Assembly: GCF_017874215.1 (NCBI RefSeq)
Contig: NZ_JAGGLB010000008.1
Location: 124,001 to 188,000 of the forward strand
From: Paenibacillus eucommiae
GTDB taxonomy: Bacteria; Bacillota; Bacilli; Paenibacillales; NBRC-103111
Length of the DNA stretch: 64,000 nt
Direction of reading: 5' to 3'
Below, piece after piece: positions 56,070 to 64,000 of the stretch. A program made the position numbers and the translations under genes. Below the pieces are notes generated by a model. It made no database searches and was not told the DNA's origin. It was given only the letters and a program-made list of their open reading frames with translations. Within the stretch, counting starts at the first letter, position 1; every line of letters begins with the position of its first letter.

Positions 56070-56908
56070 TCAGCACCTTCACTCGTCATGGCTAATTGCT
56101 GAAGCGCTGCTTTAATTTCCTTCAATTGCGTATCGATCCTTGCATCAATACTGCCAAACGATGAACGAATTACACATCCATGATCGTGCACTGTAGAATC
56201 TGGAATGATTTCCAGCTCTGCCTGAGAATCGATCGATGTTAGAAGCTCTTCACGTGCATCCTGTATGTAGGCGAAATGTTCTGGTGCCACGCACAACGCA
56301 ATAGTTCCTTTCTCGCGTCTGCGAGAGAGTACCTGCTGAATCAGCTCGACGACCCATTCAGGAGAAAGGTTCAATTGGCGAGCCAGGATCTTCTCTGCAA
56401 TGGAGGTGCTTAGCTCAATTAAGAAGGGCTCTGACTCTTGAATAATCTGCTGCTTCAGAGTATAAGACTGCTCCAGAATGGTACGAGCTTCTGAAAGCAT
56501 CTCATCATATTGCCGCTTAAGCTCAGCTTCTGCACGCTGCAGTCCTTCCTTGTAGCCATCATCATAGCCGGTTTGTCTGGCTAACTGAGAAGCTTGTTCA
56601 TCCTGATTACGTCTTGTTTGCCACCATTCATTGATATCAGTGTCTGTTTGCTCTTTTAGTGCTGCGCATTCCTGCAAGGTCATTTGCACCTGTTGATCAG
56701 CAAAGGCTTCTGCATCACGAAGAATTTGCTCCTTTAAGACATTCGCATCCTGCAGTTCCTGCTGCTGCTCTGGTGTATACGCATGCATGATTGGATTATG
56801 ATTTGGTTCTATTGAATTAGATTCAAGTGGTTGAGAATGTGTCAAAGACTCTATGACTTTGATATCGTCTAAAGAAATATATCCAGAAGACTTAATGACA
56901 CTAGACAA
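56066..56908 (-). CDS. fliH: Flagellar export regulator FliH
   Basis: Stator-like regulator that holds FliI. About 280 residues: Gln/Asp-rich N-terminal part, long coiled coil (about 40-150), and a C-terminal domain with LSTSIAEKILARQLNLSPEWVVEL. TTG at 56908 is preferred because GGGGGAG lies 9 bases upstream; an in-frame GTG at 56929 has no ribosome site. Overlaps fliG by 8 bases. Confidence 0.9.
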   Translation of the reverse strand: MSSVIKSSGYISLDDIKVIESLTHSQPLESNSIEPNHNPIMHAYTPEQQQELQDANVLKEQILRDAEAFADQQVQMTLQECAALKEQTDTDINEWWQTRRNQDEQASQLARQTGYDDGYKEGLQRAEAELKRQYDEMLSEARTILEQSYTLKQQIIQESEPFLIELSTSIAEKILARQLNLSPEWVVELIQQVLSRRREKGTIALCVAPEHFAYIQDAREELLTSIDSQAELEIIPDSTVHDHGCVIRSSFGSIDARIDTQLKEIKAALQQLAMTSEGAE

Positions 56909-57917
56909 TGATATCGTCTCCCCCACCACGTGCTATTATGATTTCACCGGCTTCTTCCAATCGGCGAATCGTTGCTACAATCCGGGTCTGGGCTTCCTCA
57001 ACGTCCCGCAAACGGACAGGACCCATAAATTCCATTTCTTCTCTGAACGTTTCCGCCATCCGTTTCGACATGTTTTTGAAAATGGCCTCCCGCACTTCTT
57101 CGCTAGCAACCTTAAGCGCAAGCTGGAGATCGGCATTCTCAATATCACGGATAATACGTTGAATAGAACGGTTATCCACATTCACGATATCTTCAAACAC
57201 AAACATGCGTTTCTTAATTTCTTCTGCTAACTCAGGATCTTGAATTTCGAGAGAATCAAGAATCGTTCTTTCTGTTCCACGGTCAACCCCATTGAGGATC
57301 TGAACGATCGCAGAAATGCCGCCTGCATTCGTGTAATCCTGTGTTACGGTGGATGAAAGCTTTTGTTCCAGAACACGTTCTACCTGACTGATAACTTCTG
57401 GTGATGTACTGTCCATAAGAGCAATTCTTTTGGCTACATCTGCCTGCTTTTCTTGTGGTAAAGAAGATAAAATAATAGAAGCTTGCTCCGACTGCAGGTA
57501 AGACAGCACCAGGGCAATCGTTTGCGAGTTCTCATTCTGGATAAAATTTAATATTTGTGCAGGATCTGCTTTTCTAGCGAAATCAAACGGTCTCACCTGT
57601 AAAGTAGCTGTGAGCCGGTTGATGATATCCATCGCTCTTTGACTGCCCAGCGCTTTCTCCAAAATATCTTTTGCATAGGCGATACCGCCTTGAGAAATAA
57701 ACTCCTGAGCCAAACAGATTTGGTGAAATTCATTAAGGATGGAATCCTTTTCTATACTATCCACTTTTCTGACGTTTGCAATTTCCAATGTTAACTGCTC
57801 AATTTCTTCTTCACGCAAATGCTTGAAGATTTGAGCGGAAACCTCAGGACCTAAACTGATCAAAAGAATGGCTGCCTTCTGACGCCCACTTAATCCCTGT
57901 TGAGCAGTTCTAGCCAC
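56901..57917 (-). CDS. fliG: Flagellar motor switch protein FliG
   Basis: Rotor protein in contact with stators. 338 residues. N-terminal LSGRQKAAILLISLGPEVSA, middle domain with EHPQ-like region replaced by NENSQTIALVLSYL, and the C-terminal charged torque helix FEDIVNVDNRSIQRIIRDIE. GTG start with GAGGTG upstream, 12 bases after fliF. Confidence 0.97.
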   Translation of the reverse strand: MARTAQQGLSGRQKAAILLISLGPEVSAQIFKHLREEEIEQLTLEIANVRKVDSIEKDSILNEFHQICLAQEFISQGGIAYAKDILEKALGSQRAMDIINRLTATLQVRPFDFARKADPAQILNFIQNENSQTIALVLSYLQSEQASIILSSLPQEKQADVAKRIALMDSTSPEVISQVERVLEQKLSSTVTQDYTNAGGISAIVQILNGVDRGTERTILDSLEIQDPELAEEIKKRMFVFEDIVNVDNRSIQRIIRDIENADLQLALKVASEEVREAIFKNMSKRMAETFREEMEFMGPVRLRDVEEAQTRIVATIRRLEEAGEIIIARGGGDDIIV

Positions 57918-57929
57918 ACACTAGCACCT

Positions 57930-59513
57930 CTATTCGTCTACTAACCAAGTACGCAGCAAGTTTACGAAATCCTCCGGCCTTTTCTTTGCTAGAGTTTCCA
58001 GCTGTTTGCGCATTTGATTGTCGTTTGATACAGATTCGATATCAATTGTTGGAAGCTCGATCTTCGCTGGAATCTCCATTTCCTCTTCCATTTGCTGAGC
58101 TTTTTTACGTCTCATGAGCACATAGGCTCCAATACCGCCAAGGGCAAGTGCCGCAAGCACTAAACCACCATATATCAAGTAAGTTTGAGTTTTTGAAGCC
58201 GTACCGTCTGTTGGCCTAACGAAAGAATGAGCAATAACTGTAACCTTTTTAGTTAGTTCTTCGTCAGTATAGGTAACTTTATTATCGGCTAATGCCGCTC
58301 TGACAATGTTAGTCAATGCGTTTTGAATCGCTGTCTTGGACTCATCAGTCAAAGAAAGAGGATCCTCTTTAACAGGGGGCTCGATGCCAACGTTAATGCT
58401 TAAATCCTTAACGACATAAGGCGTAGAGACGATATCATTTTTGATGCGGTTTACTTCTGAATTCACAGTTCTTGTCGTTTCTTCAGAGCTTGTCTTGCCT
58501 GATCCTGTGCTGCCTGGATATCCGGGAACATCTGTAGATCCTGTACCGGGAACACCACCAGAAGCATCAGCTCCGCCATCACTTTCATAAGAACTGGTTG
58601 CTTCCTGCAAAGAAATTTCAAGACCCTTCATATCGACTTCATTCGGTGCTGTAACCAAATTTTCGGTTGATCTTTTCTGATCGAAATTCATGGTCGAGAA
58701 AACACTCACAATAACTTTGTCCTTACCATACAGCGCGCCTAAAAGATTCGTAATATTTCTCTGCAAGTCGTTGCGGAATTGATTATTAATTTCAAATTGT
58801 CCAGTCACTACATTTGTGGCGTTTTGTCCGCCATTTAATTTCGAGGAAACTAATTCCTCTCCATATTGATTCGTGATGGAAATATTTTCAATCGGCAGGT
58901 TTTTGACACTGTGTGAAACCAGATTGTAAATGGCGTCCACCTGAGTCTGAGCTAACGTATATCCTGTTTTCACTAATAGAACTACGGATGCTGTTGCTTT
59001 TTCCTCTTCAGGCTTCTTAAATGCAAATTCCTCAGGCATGGAAATAAGAACCTTGGAGCTGTTAATAGCTTGAATCGAATTAATAGCTTGCTGCAGTTCC
59101 CCTTGAACCGCATCTGCATATTTTACTTTGAATTCATTATCCGTTATTCCAAAAGAACCGCTCTCTCTGAATACGGCGAAGCCAAGCGAACCGTTCTGGT
59201 TCAGTCCCTGGGATTCCACTTCGATTCTTACGCTAGCGACTTTATTCGTAGGTACTTCGATGCTTTTTCCGTCCGAGCTTAGCTTGTAGGGAATTTTTGC
59301 TGTATCCAAGTATCCTGTAATAGCCGCTGCATCATTAGGCGGAAGATCGGTGAAAGCAAGAGAGTATTCCGTTTTGGACATATTATAACCGATGATTCCT
59401 ATACTCAATAACAATAACACTAGGATGGAAATGAAAGTAATCTTCTGACTTTTGCTGTATCTGTTCCAATATTGTTTTGTTTTATTCCAATATTGGAGAA
59501 TGGTTTCGTTCAC
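57930..59513 (-). CDS. fliF: Flagellar MS-ring protein FliF
   Basis: Forms the inner membrane ring. 527 residues: membrane helix (about 26-45), ring-building motif domains with EVESQGLNQNG and GSFGITDNEF, a Gly/Ser-rich loop (about 315-345), second membrane helix (about 445-465), and a C-terminal FliG-binding tail ending FVNLLRTWLVDE. GTG start with GAGGTG upstream. Confidence 0.97.
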   Translation of the reverse strand: MNETILQYWNKTKQYWNRYSKSQKITFISILVLLLLSIGIIGYNMSKTEYSLAFTDLPPNDAAAITGYLDTAKIPYKLSSDGKSIEVPTNKVASVRIEVESQGLNQNGSLGFAVFRESGSFGITDNEFKVKYADAVQGELQQAINSIQAINSSKVLISMPEEFAFKKPEEEKATASVVLLVKTGYTLAQTQVDAIYNLVSHSVKNLPIENISITNQYGEELVSSKLNGGQNATNVVTGQFEINNQFRNDLQRNITNLLGALYGKDKVIVSVFSTMNFDQKRSTENLVTAPNEVDMKGLEISLQEATSSYESDGGADASGGVPGTGSTDVPGYPGSTGSGKTSSEETTRTVNSEVNRIKNDIVSTPYVVKDLSINVGIEPPVKEDPLSLTDESKTAIQNALTNIVRAALADNKVTYTDEELTKKVTVIAHSFVRPTDGTASKTQTYLIYGGLVLAALALGGIGAYVLMRRKKAQQMEEEMEIPAKIELPTIDIESVSNDNQMRKQLETLAKKRPEDFVNLLRTWLVDE

Positions 59514-59554
59514 CGTTTCACCTCATCCAAACAAAGTTACTCGATAATTCACTG

Positions 59555-59863
59555 TTACAGCTGCATCCTCATAATTTCCTGATAAGCCTCTACGACCCGA
59601 TTTCTAACTTGTACCGTTAACTCCAACCCCAAAGCAGCTTTCTCAGAAGCTATTGTCAATTGATGCACTTCAGATAGCTCACCTTTAACAAAGCTCTGAT
59701 TCAGTTGTTCTACTACAGCTTGTCCTGTATTCAGGTTGGCCATTGCATCGTTTAGAAAAGAGCCAAACTGCTTGCCTAGGTCTGCAGCACCGTTACCTGT
59801 GTTTTCGTTAGGTACTATGGACTTGATCAGTGATGCTGGGCTGCTGCTGATTTGATCTATCAC
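59555..59863 (-). CDS. fliE: Flagellar hook-basal body protein FliE
   Basis: Joins the MS ring to the rod. 102 residues, typical size. Family C-terminus LTIASEKAALGLELTVQVRN then YQEIMRMQL is clear. GTG start with GAGAG 9 bases upstream. Confidence 0.94.
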   Translation of the reverse strand: MIDQISSSPASLIKSIVPNENTGNGAADLGKQFGSFLNDAMANLNTGQAVVEQLNQSFVKGELSEVHQLTIASEKAALGLELTVQVRNRVVEAYQEIMRMQL

Positions 59864-59879
59864 AAAAAATCACTCTCTC

Positions 59880-60329
59880 TTATCTGCCGATTTCTAGTGC
59901 TTTGCTTATCATCGCTTTGCTTGCATTAAGTGCAGTCACATTCGCTTCATAGGAACGGGTTGCCGACATCAAATCTACCATTTCCTTGAGCATATCAACG
60001 TTCGGCAGCATGACAAAGCCGTTCTCGTCTGCATCAGGATGCGTCGGGTTATAAACTTGCTTAAACGGTGAAGTATCTTCAAAAATTTTATTAACTCGTA
60101 CGCCTTCTCCAGTACCATCAGCCATAGCTGTTTGTAAGGATTGTGCGAAAGTAGGCTGCGATTTTGTTTCCAAAGCAACCAGCTTACGCTGATAGGGAAC
60201 CCATTTCCCATCGACTAATTTCGCTCTAGTCGTTTCGGCATTGGCAATATTGGAGGAAATTACATCCATCCTTAATCTTTGCGCTGTTAATGCCGAAGAA
60301 CTGATATCGAAACTGTTAGTCAGTCTCAT
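59880..60329 (-). CDS. flgC: Flagellar rod protein FlgC
   Basis: Proximal rod protein, 149 residues. N-terminal SSALTAQRLRMDVISSNIAN and C-terminal MVDLMSATRSYEANVTALNA are the FlgB/FlgC rod signatures. ATG, three bases after flgB. Confidence 0.96.
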   Translation of the reverse strand: MRLTNSFDISSSALTAQRLRMDVISSNIANAETTRAKLVDGKWVPYQRKLVALETKSQPTFAQSLQTAMADGTGEGVRVNKIFEDTSPFKQVYNPTHPDADENGFVMLPNVDMLKEMVDLMSATRSYEANVTALNASKAMISKALEIGR

Positions 60330-60332
60330 TAG

Positions 60333-60740
60333 TTACCTCCCTCCTATTGCTGTACGCATTTTTTTAATTTCACTATTCAATTGTTGTACTACTACATTGT
60401 ATTCTTGTTGATTCTTAGCAAGCAGGCTCATTTCGTAGTCAATATCCACATTATTTAGATTGTTGTTAACTGTGGTGTTGGGATCAGTTTTGATTTCAGG
60501 CATTACACCAGCAGACGATTTTCCTATAAAGAAATGCCTGGGATCAGTCCGATAACCTATAACTGAGGGTGTAGAAGGACCCATTTTGTCCTGCAAAAGC
60601 TCTTCAAAAGCAACTTCGGACCGTTTAAAATAAGGCGTGTCATTATTCGCAATATTATTGGCTATCACTTTTTGCCGAAGCGTTGTAACGTCAAGTGTAC
60701 GCTCCATAAGGTTGAAGCCGGGCTTGTCCAATAAAAACAT
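60333..60740 (-). CDS. flgB: Flagellar rod protein FlgB
   Basis: Proximal rod protein and first gene of the fla/che operon. 135 residues; N-terminal TLRQKVIANNIANNDTPYFK and C-terminal MSLLAKNQQEYNVVVQQLN are typical. ATG preceded by GGTGGG 8 bases upstream. The 236-base gap to codY holds the codY terminator and probable operon promoter. Confidence 0.96.
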   Translation of the reverse strand: MFLLDKPGFNLMERTLDVTTLRQKVIANNIANNDTPYFKRSEVAFEELLQDKMGPSTPSVIGYRTDPRHFFIGKSSAGVMPEIKTDPNTTVNNNLNNVDIDYEMSLLAKNQQEYNVVVQQLNSEIKKMRTAIGGR

Positions 60741-60814
60741 CCTTTTTACCCACCTTCAATATTTAGTATTAGCATTTAATAATCTTATTCCACACTAAGA
60801 ATTAATTTTCCTCC

Positions 60815-60832
60815 TATTTTCGACAAATTATA
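60815..60832 (-). promoter_or_regulatory. Possible fla/che promoter -10 with overlapping CodY box
   Basis: Minus strand TATAAT (60827-60832) is followed by AATTTGTCGAAAATA (60815-60829), which matches 11 of 15 bases of the CodY box AATTTTCWGAAAATT. The -35 region at the right distance is poor (CTGTAG). In B. subtilis the fla/che promoter is repressed by CodY, and codY is the adjacent gene in both. The flgB start is about 75 bases downstream. Confidence 0.4.
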
Positions 60833-60914
60833 TTTAAATTAATAAATGCCTACAGGTAATTTGTAGAAATATGTAAGTATTTCGCCACGATTACTATAAT
60901 GAGAGAAATCAAAA

Positions 60915-60959
60915 AAAGAAACAATGAGAAATAAGCCCTATCTTTCAACGAATAGGACT
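60915..60959 (-). terminator. Intrinsic terminator after codY
   Basis: Minus strand AGTCCTAT / ATAGGGCT stem (8 bp with one wobble) and a 10-base loop, followed by TATTTCTCATTGTTTCTTTTTTT. Confidence 0.7.
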
Positions 60960-60976
60960 CACCCATAGTACCTTGG

Positions 60977-61771
60977 TCACGAAAAGTTTGGTTTAGATTT
61001 CAAAAGCTCTATGCCTTGAACGAGTTGTTCGTTCAATATTCTAATATAAGTCCCTTTCATTCCCAAAGAACGCGTTTCAATAACTCCAGCACTTTCCAGC
61101 TTTCGTAGGGCATTAACAATCACAGAACGGGTGATACCCACCCTATCAGCAATTTTACTGGCTACAAGCAGCCCTTCTTTTCCCTGCAGCTCTTCAAAGA
61201 TATGCTCGACCGCCTCCATCTCACTGAACGACAAAGAGCCGATAGCCACTTGGACAACCGCTTTGCCTCTGGCCTCCACTTCCAATTCCTCCGCACGATC
61301 ACGCAAAATTTCCATCGCTACGACAGTTGACCCATATTCAGCCAATATCAAGTCGTCGTCGACAAAAGGACTTTCGCTGCGCGTAAGGATTAGCGTTCCT
61401 AATCTTTCGCCGCCGCCGATAACAGGAACGATGGTCATATATTTATATTCAAATACATTTTTCATCTGCTCGGTAAAGTAAAAGTAGGGACCATTTTCAT
61501 CGAGATTGGAAGAGGTTTCTTCAATTTTCATCAAGAAATTATTGGACTCCACAGGAAATCTTCCCTCTTGCAAAATAGCCCGATTCAGCTCGGAAGAAAC
61601 GATCTCACTTGTGATGGCATGCCCCAGTATTTTCCCTTTTCTGCTAACTACATAAATATTCGCATTAACAATGTCACGCAGCACTTCCGTCATTTCCATA
61701 AAGCTGACTGCGTTGCCCACACCCTTTTGCAGCAAGCGGTTTAATCTGCGGGTTTTGTTCAATAAACTCAT
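60977..61771 (-). CDS. codY: GTP- and BCAA-sensing global repressor CodY
   Basis: Represses adaptive genes during nutrient plenty. 264 residues (B. subtilis 259). N-terminal GAF domain (about 5-155) with [15 protein letters not shown] and the C-terminal winged helix with [20 protein letters not shown] and [23 protein letters not shown] at 61771 with GGAGG 7 bases upstream. Follows hslU by 42 bases, the conserved hslV-hslU-codY order. Confidence 0.98.
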   Translation of the reverse strand: MSLLNKTRRLNRLLQKGVGNAVSFMEMTEVLRDIVNANIYVVSRKGKILGHAITSEIVSSELNRAILQEGRFPVESNNFLMKIEETSSNLDENGPYFYFTEQMKNVFEYKYMTIVPVIGGGERLGTLILTRSESPFVDDDLILAEYGSTVVAMEILRDRAEELEVEARGKAVVQVAIGSLSFSEMEAVEHIFEELQGKEGLLVASKIADRVGITRSVIVNALRKLESAGVIETRSLGMKGTYIRILNEQLVQGIELLKSKPNFS

Positions 61772-61813
61772 CTGTTTGCCTCCTACGTTCCAATCCACAA
61801 CCTGCGTTCCCGA

Positions 61814-63211
61814 TTATAAAATATACTGACTCAAATCGCGATTTTGAACGATATCCGTCAGCTTGCTCTTTACATACTCAGGATTAATCATAATATGCTC
61901 CAAATTCAGCTCAGGAGCTTCAAAAGAAAGATCTTCAAGCAGTTTTTCTAAGATGGTATGCAATCTTCTGGCTCCAATATTTTCTGTGCTTTGGTTCACC
62001 TCAACTGCTATTTGAGCGATCTCGTTGATCGCTTCATCGGAAAACTCCACGGTGATTCCCTCTGTTTGCAAAAGCGCAGTGTACTGCTTCGTCAAAGCAT
62101 TCTTAGGCTCCTTCAAAATAAGCACAAAATCTTCCAGCGTTAAATTGCTTAATTCAACACGAATTGGAAAACGACCCTGCAGCTCAGGGATCAGGTCAGA
62201 CGGTTTGGCAATATGAAAAGCACCTGCCGCTATAAACAGCACGTAATCGGTTTTAACAGGTCCATATTTGGTAATGACTGTAGAGCCCTCCACGATCGGC
62301 AAAATATCTCTTTGGACACCCTCACGCGACACATCGGGTCCTCCAGAGCCTCGGCTGCTTCCAGCAATTTTATCAATTTCATCAATAAAGATAATGCCTG
62401 ATTGCTCAGCCCTGTTAATCGATTCCTGAATAACGTCATCCATGTCGATAAGCCGTTGGGCCTCCTCTTGAATGAGCACCTTGCGTGCTTCCTTCACGGT
62501 GAGCTTACGCTTTTTAGTTTTTTTAGGCATTAGGCTGCCCAGCATTTCTTGCATATTCATGCCCATTTGTTCATTTCCTTGCCCGGCAAGAAAGTCAAAC
62601 ATGGAGTTCGAATTGTCCTCAATTTCAACTTCAACAACCTCTTGCTCCAACTCGCCGGCTGCTAATTGCTTCGTAACTTCAGAACGCCTGAAGGCCACAT
62701 TGGGGTCTGCAGCAGTCTCATCATCGTCCGATTGGTTCTGCCCGCCAAAGATCATTTCCAGAGGATTACGCTGCGTTTTAGGCCGTGCAGGAGAAGGTAC
62801 AAGCAGCTGGACCAGTCGCTCGTTAGCCAGTTTCTCTGCTTTATCCTTGACCATTTCCGTTCTTTCGGCTTTTACCATGCGAATGGAGGTTTCAACCAGA
62901 TCGCGAACCATCGATTCGACATCCCGCCCTACATACCCCACTTCCGTGAACTTTGTAGCTTCCAGCTTAATGAACGGAGCGCCTACAAGCTTCGCTAATC
63001 TTCTGGCAATTTCGGTTTTCCCCACGCCCGTCGGACCAATCATAAGAATATTCTTAGGTACGATTTCATCACGAATCGACTCATCAAGAAGGCTTCTGCG
63101 GTAACGATTCCTCAGTGCTACAGCCACTGATTTCTTCGCATTCTTTTGTCCGACAATATAGCGGTCTAATTCTTGTACAATTTGTTTAGGTGTAAGGGTG
63201 CTTTTGGTCAC
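61814..63211 (-). CDS. hslU: HslU (ClpY) unfoldase ATPase
   Basis: AAA+ ring that feeds proteins to HslV. 465 residues. Walker [19 protein letters not shown] (about 54-71), pore loop [11 protein letters not shown] domain (about 110-240), Walker [12 protein letters not shown] and the C-terminal [20 protein letters not shown] that docks into HslV. GTG start with AGGAGG 8 bases upstream; a repeat sits in the 69-base gap to hslV. Confidence 0.97.
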   Translation of the reverse strand: MTKSTLTPKQIVQELDRYIVGQKNAKKSVAVALRNRYRRSLLDESIRDEIVPKNILMIGPTGVGKTEIARRLAKLVGAPFIKLEATKFTEVGYVGRDVESMVRDLVETSIRMVKAERTEMVKDKAEKLANERLVQLLVPSPARPKTQRNPLEMIFGGQNQSDDDETAADPNVAFRRSEVTKQLAAGELEQEVVEVEIEDNSNSMFDFLAGQGNEQMGMNMQEMLGSLMPKKTKKRKLTVKEARKVLIQEEAQRLIDMDDVIQESINRAEQSGIIFIDEIDKIAGSSRGSGGPDVSREGVQRDILPIVEGSTVITKYGPVKTDYVLFIAAGAFHIAKPSDLIPELQGRFPIRVELSNLTLEDFVLILKEPKNALTKQYTALLQTEGITVEFSDEAINEIAQIAVEVNQSTENIGARRLHTILEKLLEDLSFEAPELNLEHIMINPEYVKSKLTDIVQNRDLSQYIL

Positions 63212-63229
63212 AGTTATGGCCTCCTCATG

Positions 63230-63271
63230 GGTACACGTCTACGCCGCCCTTAAGGACAAGCGCGCTTTCCT
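63230..63271 (-). repeat. Intercistronic repeat, copy between hslV and hslU
   Basis: Partner of 27660-27701. On the coding strand it begins with TTTTTGCAGGAAAGCGC (related to the flhB leader palindrome), then GTCCTTAAGGGC and CGTAGACG. It ends about 20 bases before the hslU start, directly against its ribosome site. Confidence 0.65.
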
Positions 63272-63280
63272 GCAAAAAGA

Positions 63281-63826
63281 TTATTCAATCTCTTCGACTA
63301 GAATATTATGATTGGTAAACACACAGATTTCCGCAGCCGTTTCCAGCGCAGCCTTGGCGATTTCCTTAGCGCTCATTTGAGACGCATGACGGTGCAAAGC
63401 ACGGCCTGCCGAAAGCGCGAAGCTTCCTCCAGATCCAATGGCGAGCATGCCATCGTCCGGTTCAATAATTTCACCGTTCCCCGAAATCAGCAGCAAGCCG
63501 CTAGAGTCCATCACAATCATCATAGCTTCCAGCCTTCTAAGCACCCGATCCTGACGCCAATCTTTGGCCAGCTCGACTGCAGCCCGCTGCAGATTGCCAT
63601 GATGCTCCTCCAGCTTTCCTTCAAATTTCTCAAAAAGCGTAATCGCATCCGCTACGGAGCCCGCAAATCCAGCGATAACTTTCCCTCTATAAAGACGCCT
63701 GACCTTCTTGGCGCTGCCTTTCATAATCATGCTGTTGCCGAATGTGACTTGTCCATCCCCTGCAATAGCCCCTTTACCTTGATGACGAATTGCAAAAATG
63801 GTTGTGGCATGGAAGGTTGTATTCAT
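63281..63826 (-). CDS. hslV: HslV (ClpQ) protease subunit
   Basis: Proteasome-beta-like peptidase of HslVU. 181 residues from ATG 63826 with AGAGGTGA upstream. Core: [37 protein letters not shown] and [17 protein letters not shown]. The start [11 protein letters not shown] carries an N-terminal extension before TTI, as in B. subtilis (MSSFHATTIF), where the N-terminal Ser is nucleophile; here residue 2 is Asn, so which residue is catalytic is unclear. Confidence 0.95.
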   Translation of the reverse strand: MNTTFHATTIFAIRHQGKGAIAGDGQVTFGNSMIMKGSAKKVRRLYRGKVIAGFAGSVADAITLFEKFEGKLEEHHGNLQRAAVELAKDWRQDRVLRRLEAMMIVMDSSGLLLISGNGEIIEPDDGMLAIGSGGSFALSAGRALHRHASQMSAKEIAKAALETAAEICVFTNHNILVEEIE

Positions 63827-63884
63827 CCGTTCACCTCTTCTTGATCGGTATTGTAAATGCAGCATTCAACAGCTAAACATACTC

Positions 63885-63914
63885 ATCGTACCATATGCCA
63901 GCTTTTACTTACAA
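63885..63914 (-). promoter_or_regulatory. Sigma-A-like promoter of hslV-hslU-codY
   Basis: Minus strand TTGTAA (63909-63914), 18-base spacer, extended -10 TGGTACGAT with TACGAT at 63885-63890. Same layout as the rimP promoter. Predicted start near 63878, about 50 bases before hslV. It overlaps the end of the upstream gene. Confidence 0.55.
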
Positions 63915-63916
63915 GT

Positions 63917-64000
63917 TTATCTGTGGAGTGCTTGTGAGAAATCCTTGATATGGTCCAATGCACGATTAGCCAGCATTTCATACCTAAGCTTCTTATTGCG
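63917..64000 (-). CDS. trmFO: Probable TrmFO C-terminus, 5' part outside window
   Basis: Last 27 codons and a TAA stop of an open frame that enters from the right edge: RNKKLRYEMLANRALDHIKD and a short tail. The pattern (KxxRYxxLAxRALxxI) resembles the C-terminus of methylenetetrahydrofolate-tRNA-(uracil-5)-methyltransferase TrmFO, which lies in this region of Bacillus genomes. B. subtilis has xerC (codV) between trmFO and hslV; that gene is absent here if the call is right. The short length limits certainty. Confidence 0.5.
   Translation of the reverse strand, partial: RNKKLRYEMLANRALDHIKDFSQALHR

Noticed and set aside
60741..60976. Sigma-D promoter before flgB
   Set aside because: GGCGAAAT near 60880 resembles the -10 element GCCGATAT but there is no TAAA at the required 15-base distance.

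Overview
The window is about 64 kb of a low-to-moderate GC Firmicute chromosome. Gene content, gene order and protein sequences fit Paenibacillus or a close relative in the Paenibacillaceae. Pointers are a spore-forming dipicolinate synthase operon, a Gram-positive PolC, CodY, HslVU of the Bacillus type, and an archaeal/eukaryote-like prolyl-tRNA synthetase at the proS locus. Every gene I can support (64, two of them cut by the window edges) is on the minus strand, so the biological reading order runs from 64000 down to 1. Coding density is very high and no gap exceeds 300 bases. I see no tRNA or rRNA gene, no CRISPR array, no phage and no insertion sequence.

Reading from the right edge: the last codons of a probable trmFO, then hslV-hslU-codY (ATP-dependent protease and global nutrient repressor). 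Next comes a roughly 31-kb fla/che motility block from flgB (60740) to a small MltG-like membrane protein (29468). It holds flgB-flgC-fliE-fliF-fliG-fliH-fliI-fliJ-ylxF-fliK-flgD-(TIGR02530-like)-flgE-flbD-fliL-fliM-fliY-cheY-fliO-fliP-fliQ-fliR-flhB-flhA-flhF-flhG-cheB-cheA-cheW-cheC-cheD-(membrane protein)-sigD-fapA-like-(small protein)-swrB-like-(MltG-like). Many neighbours overlap by 1 to 14 bases. The block encodes rod and MS ring, export gate and ATPase, C-ring switch, hook assembly, polar-type GTPase/ATPase regulators, the chemotaxis core and sigma-D.

Then rpsB-tsf-pyrH-frr-uppS-cdsA-dxr-rseP-proS-polC (translation, nucleotide and envelope precursor synthesis, intramembrane proteolysis, replication). 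After that comes the NusA-IF2 operon rimP-nusA-ylxR-ylxQ-infB-rbfA-nrnA-truB-ribF, then rpsO, pnp, a degenerate polysaccharide deacetylase (ylxY), the M16 peptidase mlpA, dut, and finally spoVFA-spoVFB, the last cut by the left edge.

Regulatory signals read by eye include intrinsic terminators after dut, pnp, rpsO, proS, frr, tsf, rpsB and codY; sigma-A-like promoters before rpsO, rimP, rpsB, hslV and perhaps ylxY; a sigma-K-like promoter before spoVFA; a hairpin in the rimP-nusA leader that resembles an autoregulatory attenuator; and a CodY-box-like sequence on a -10 hexamer upstream of flgB. The least explained structure is a set of short hairpin repeats placed just upstream of ribosome binding sites of several operon-internal genes (mlpA, pnp, cdsA, pyrH, flhB, hslU). 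The least explained proteins are five poorly characterised ones flanking sigD. I found no defence system or obviously new biochemical pathway; this is mostly a conserved core region.
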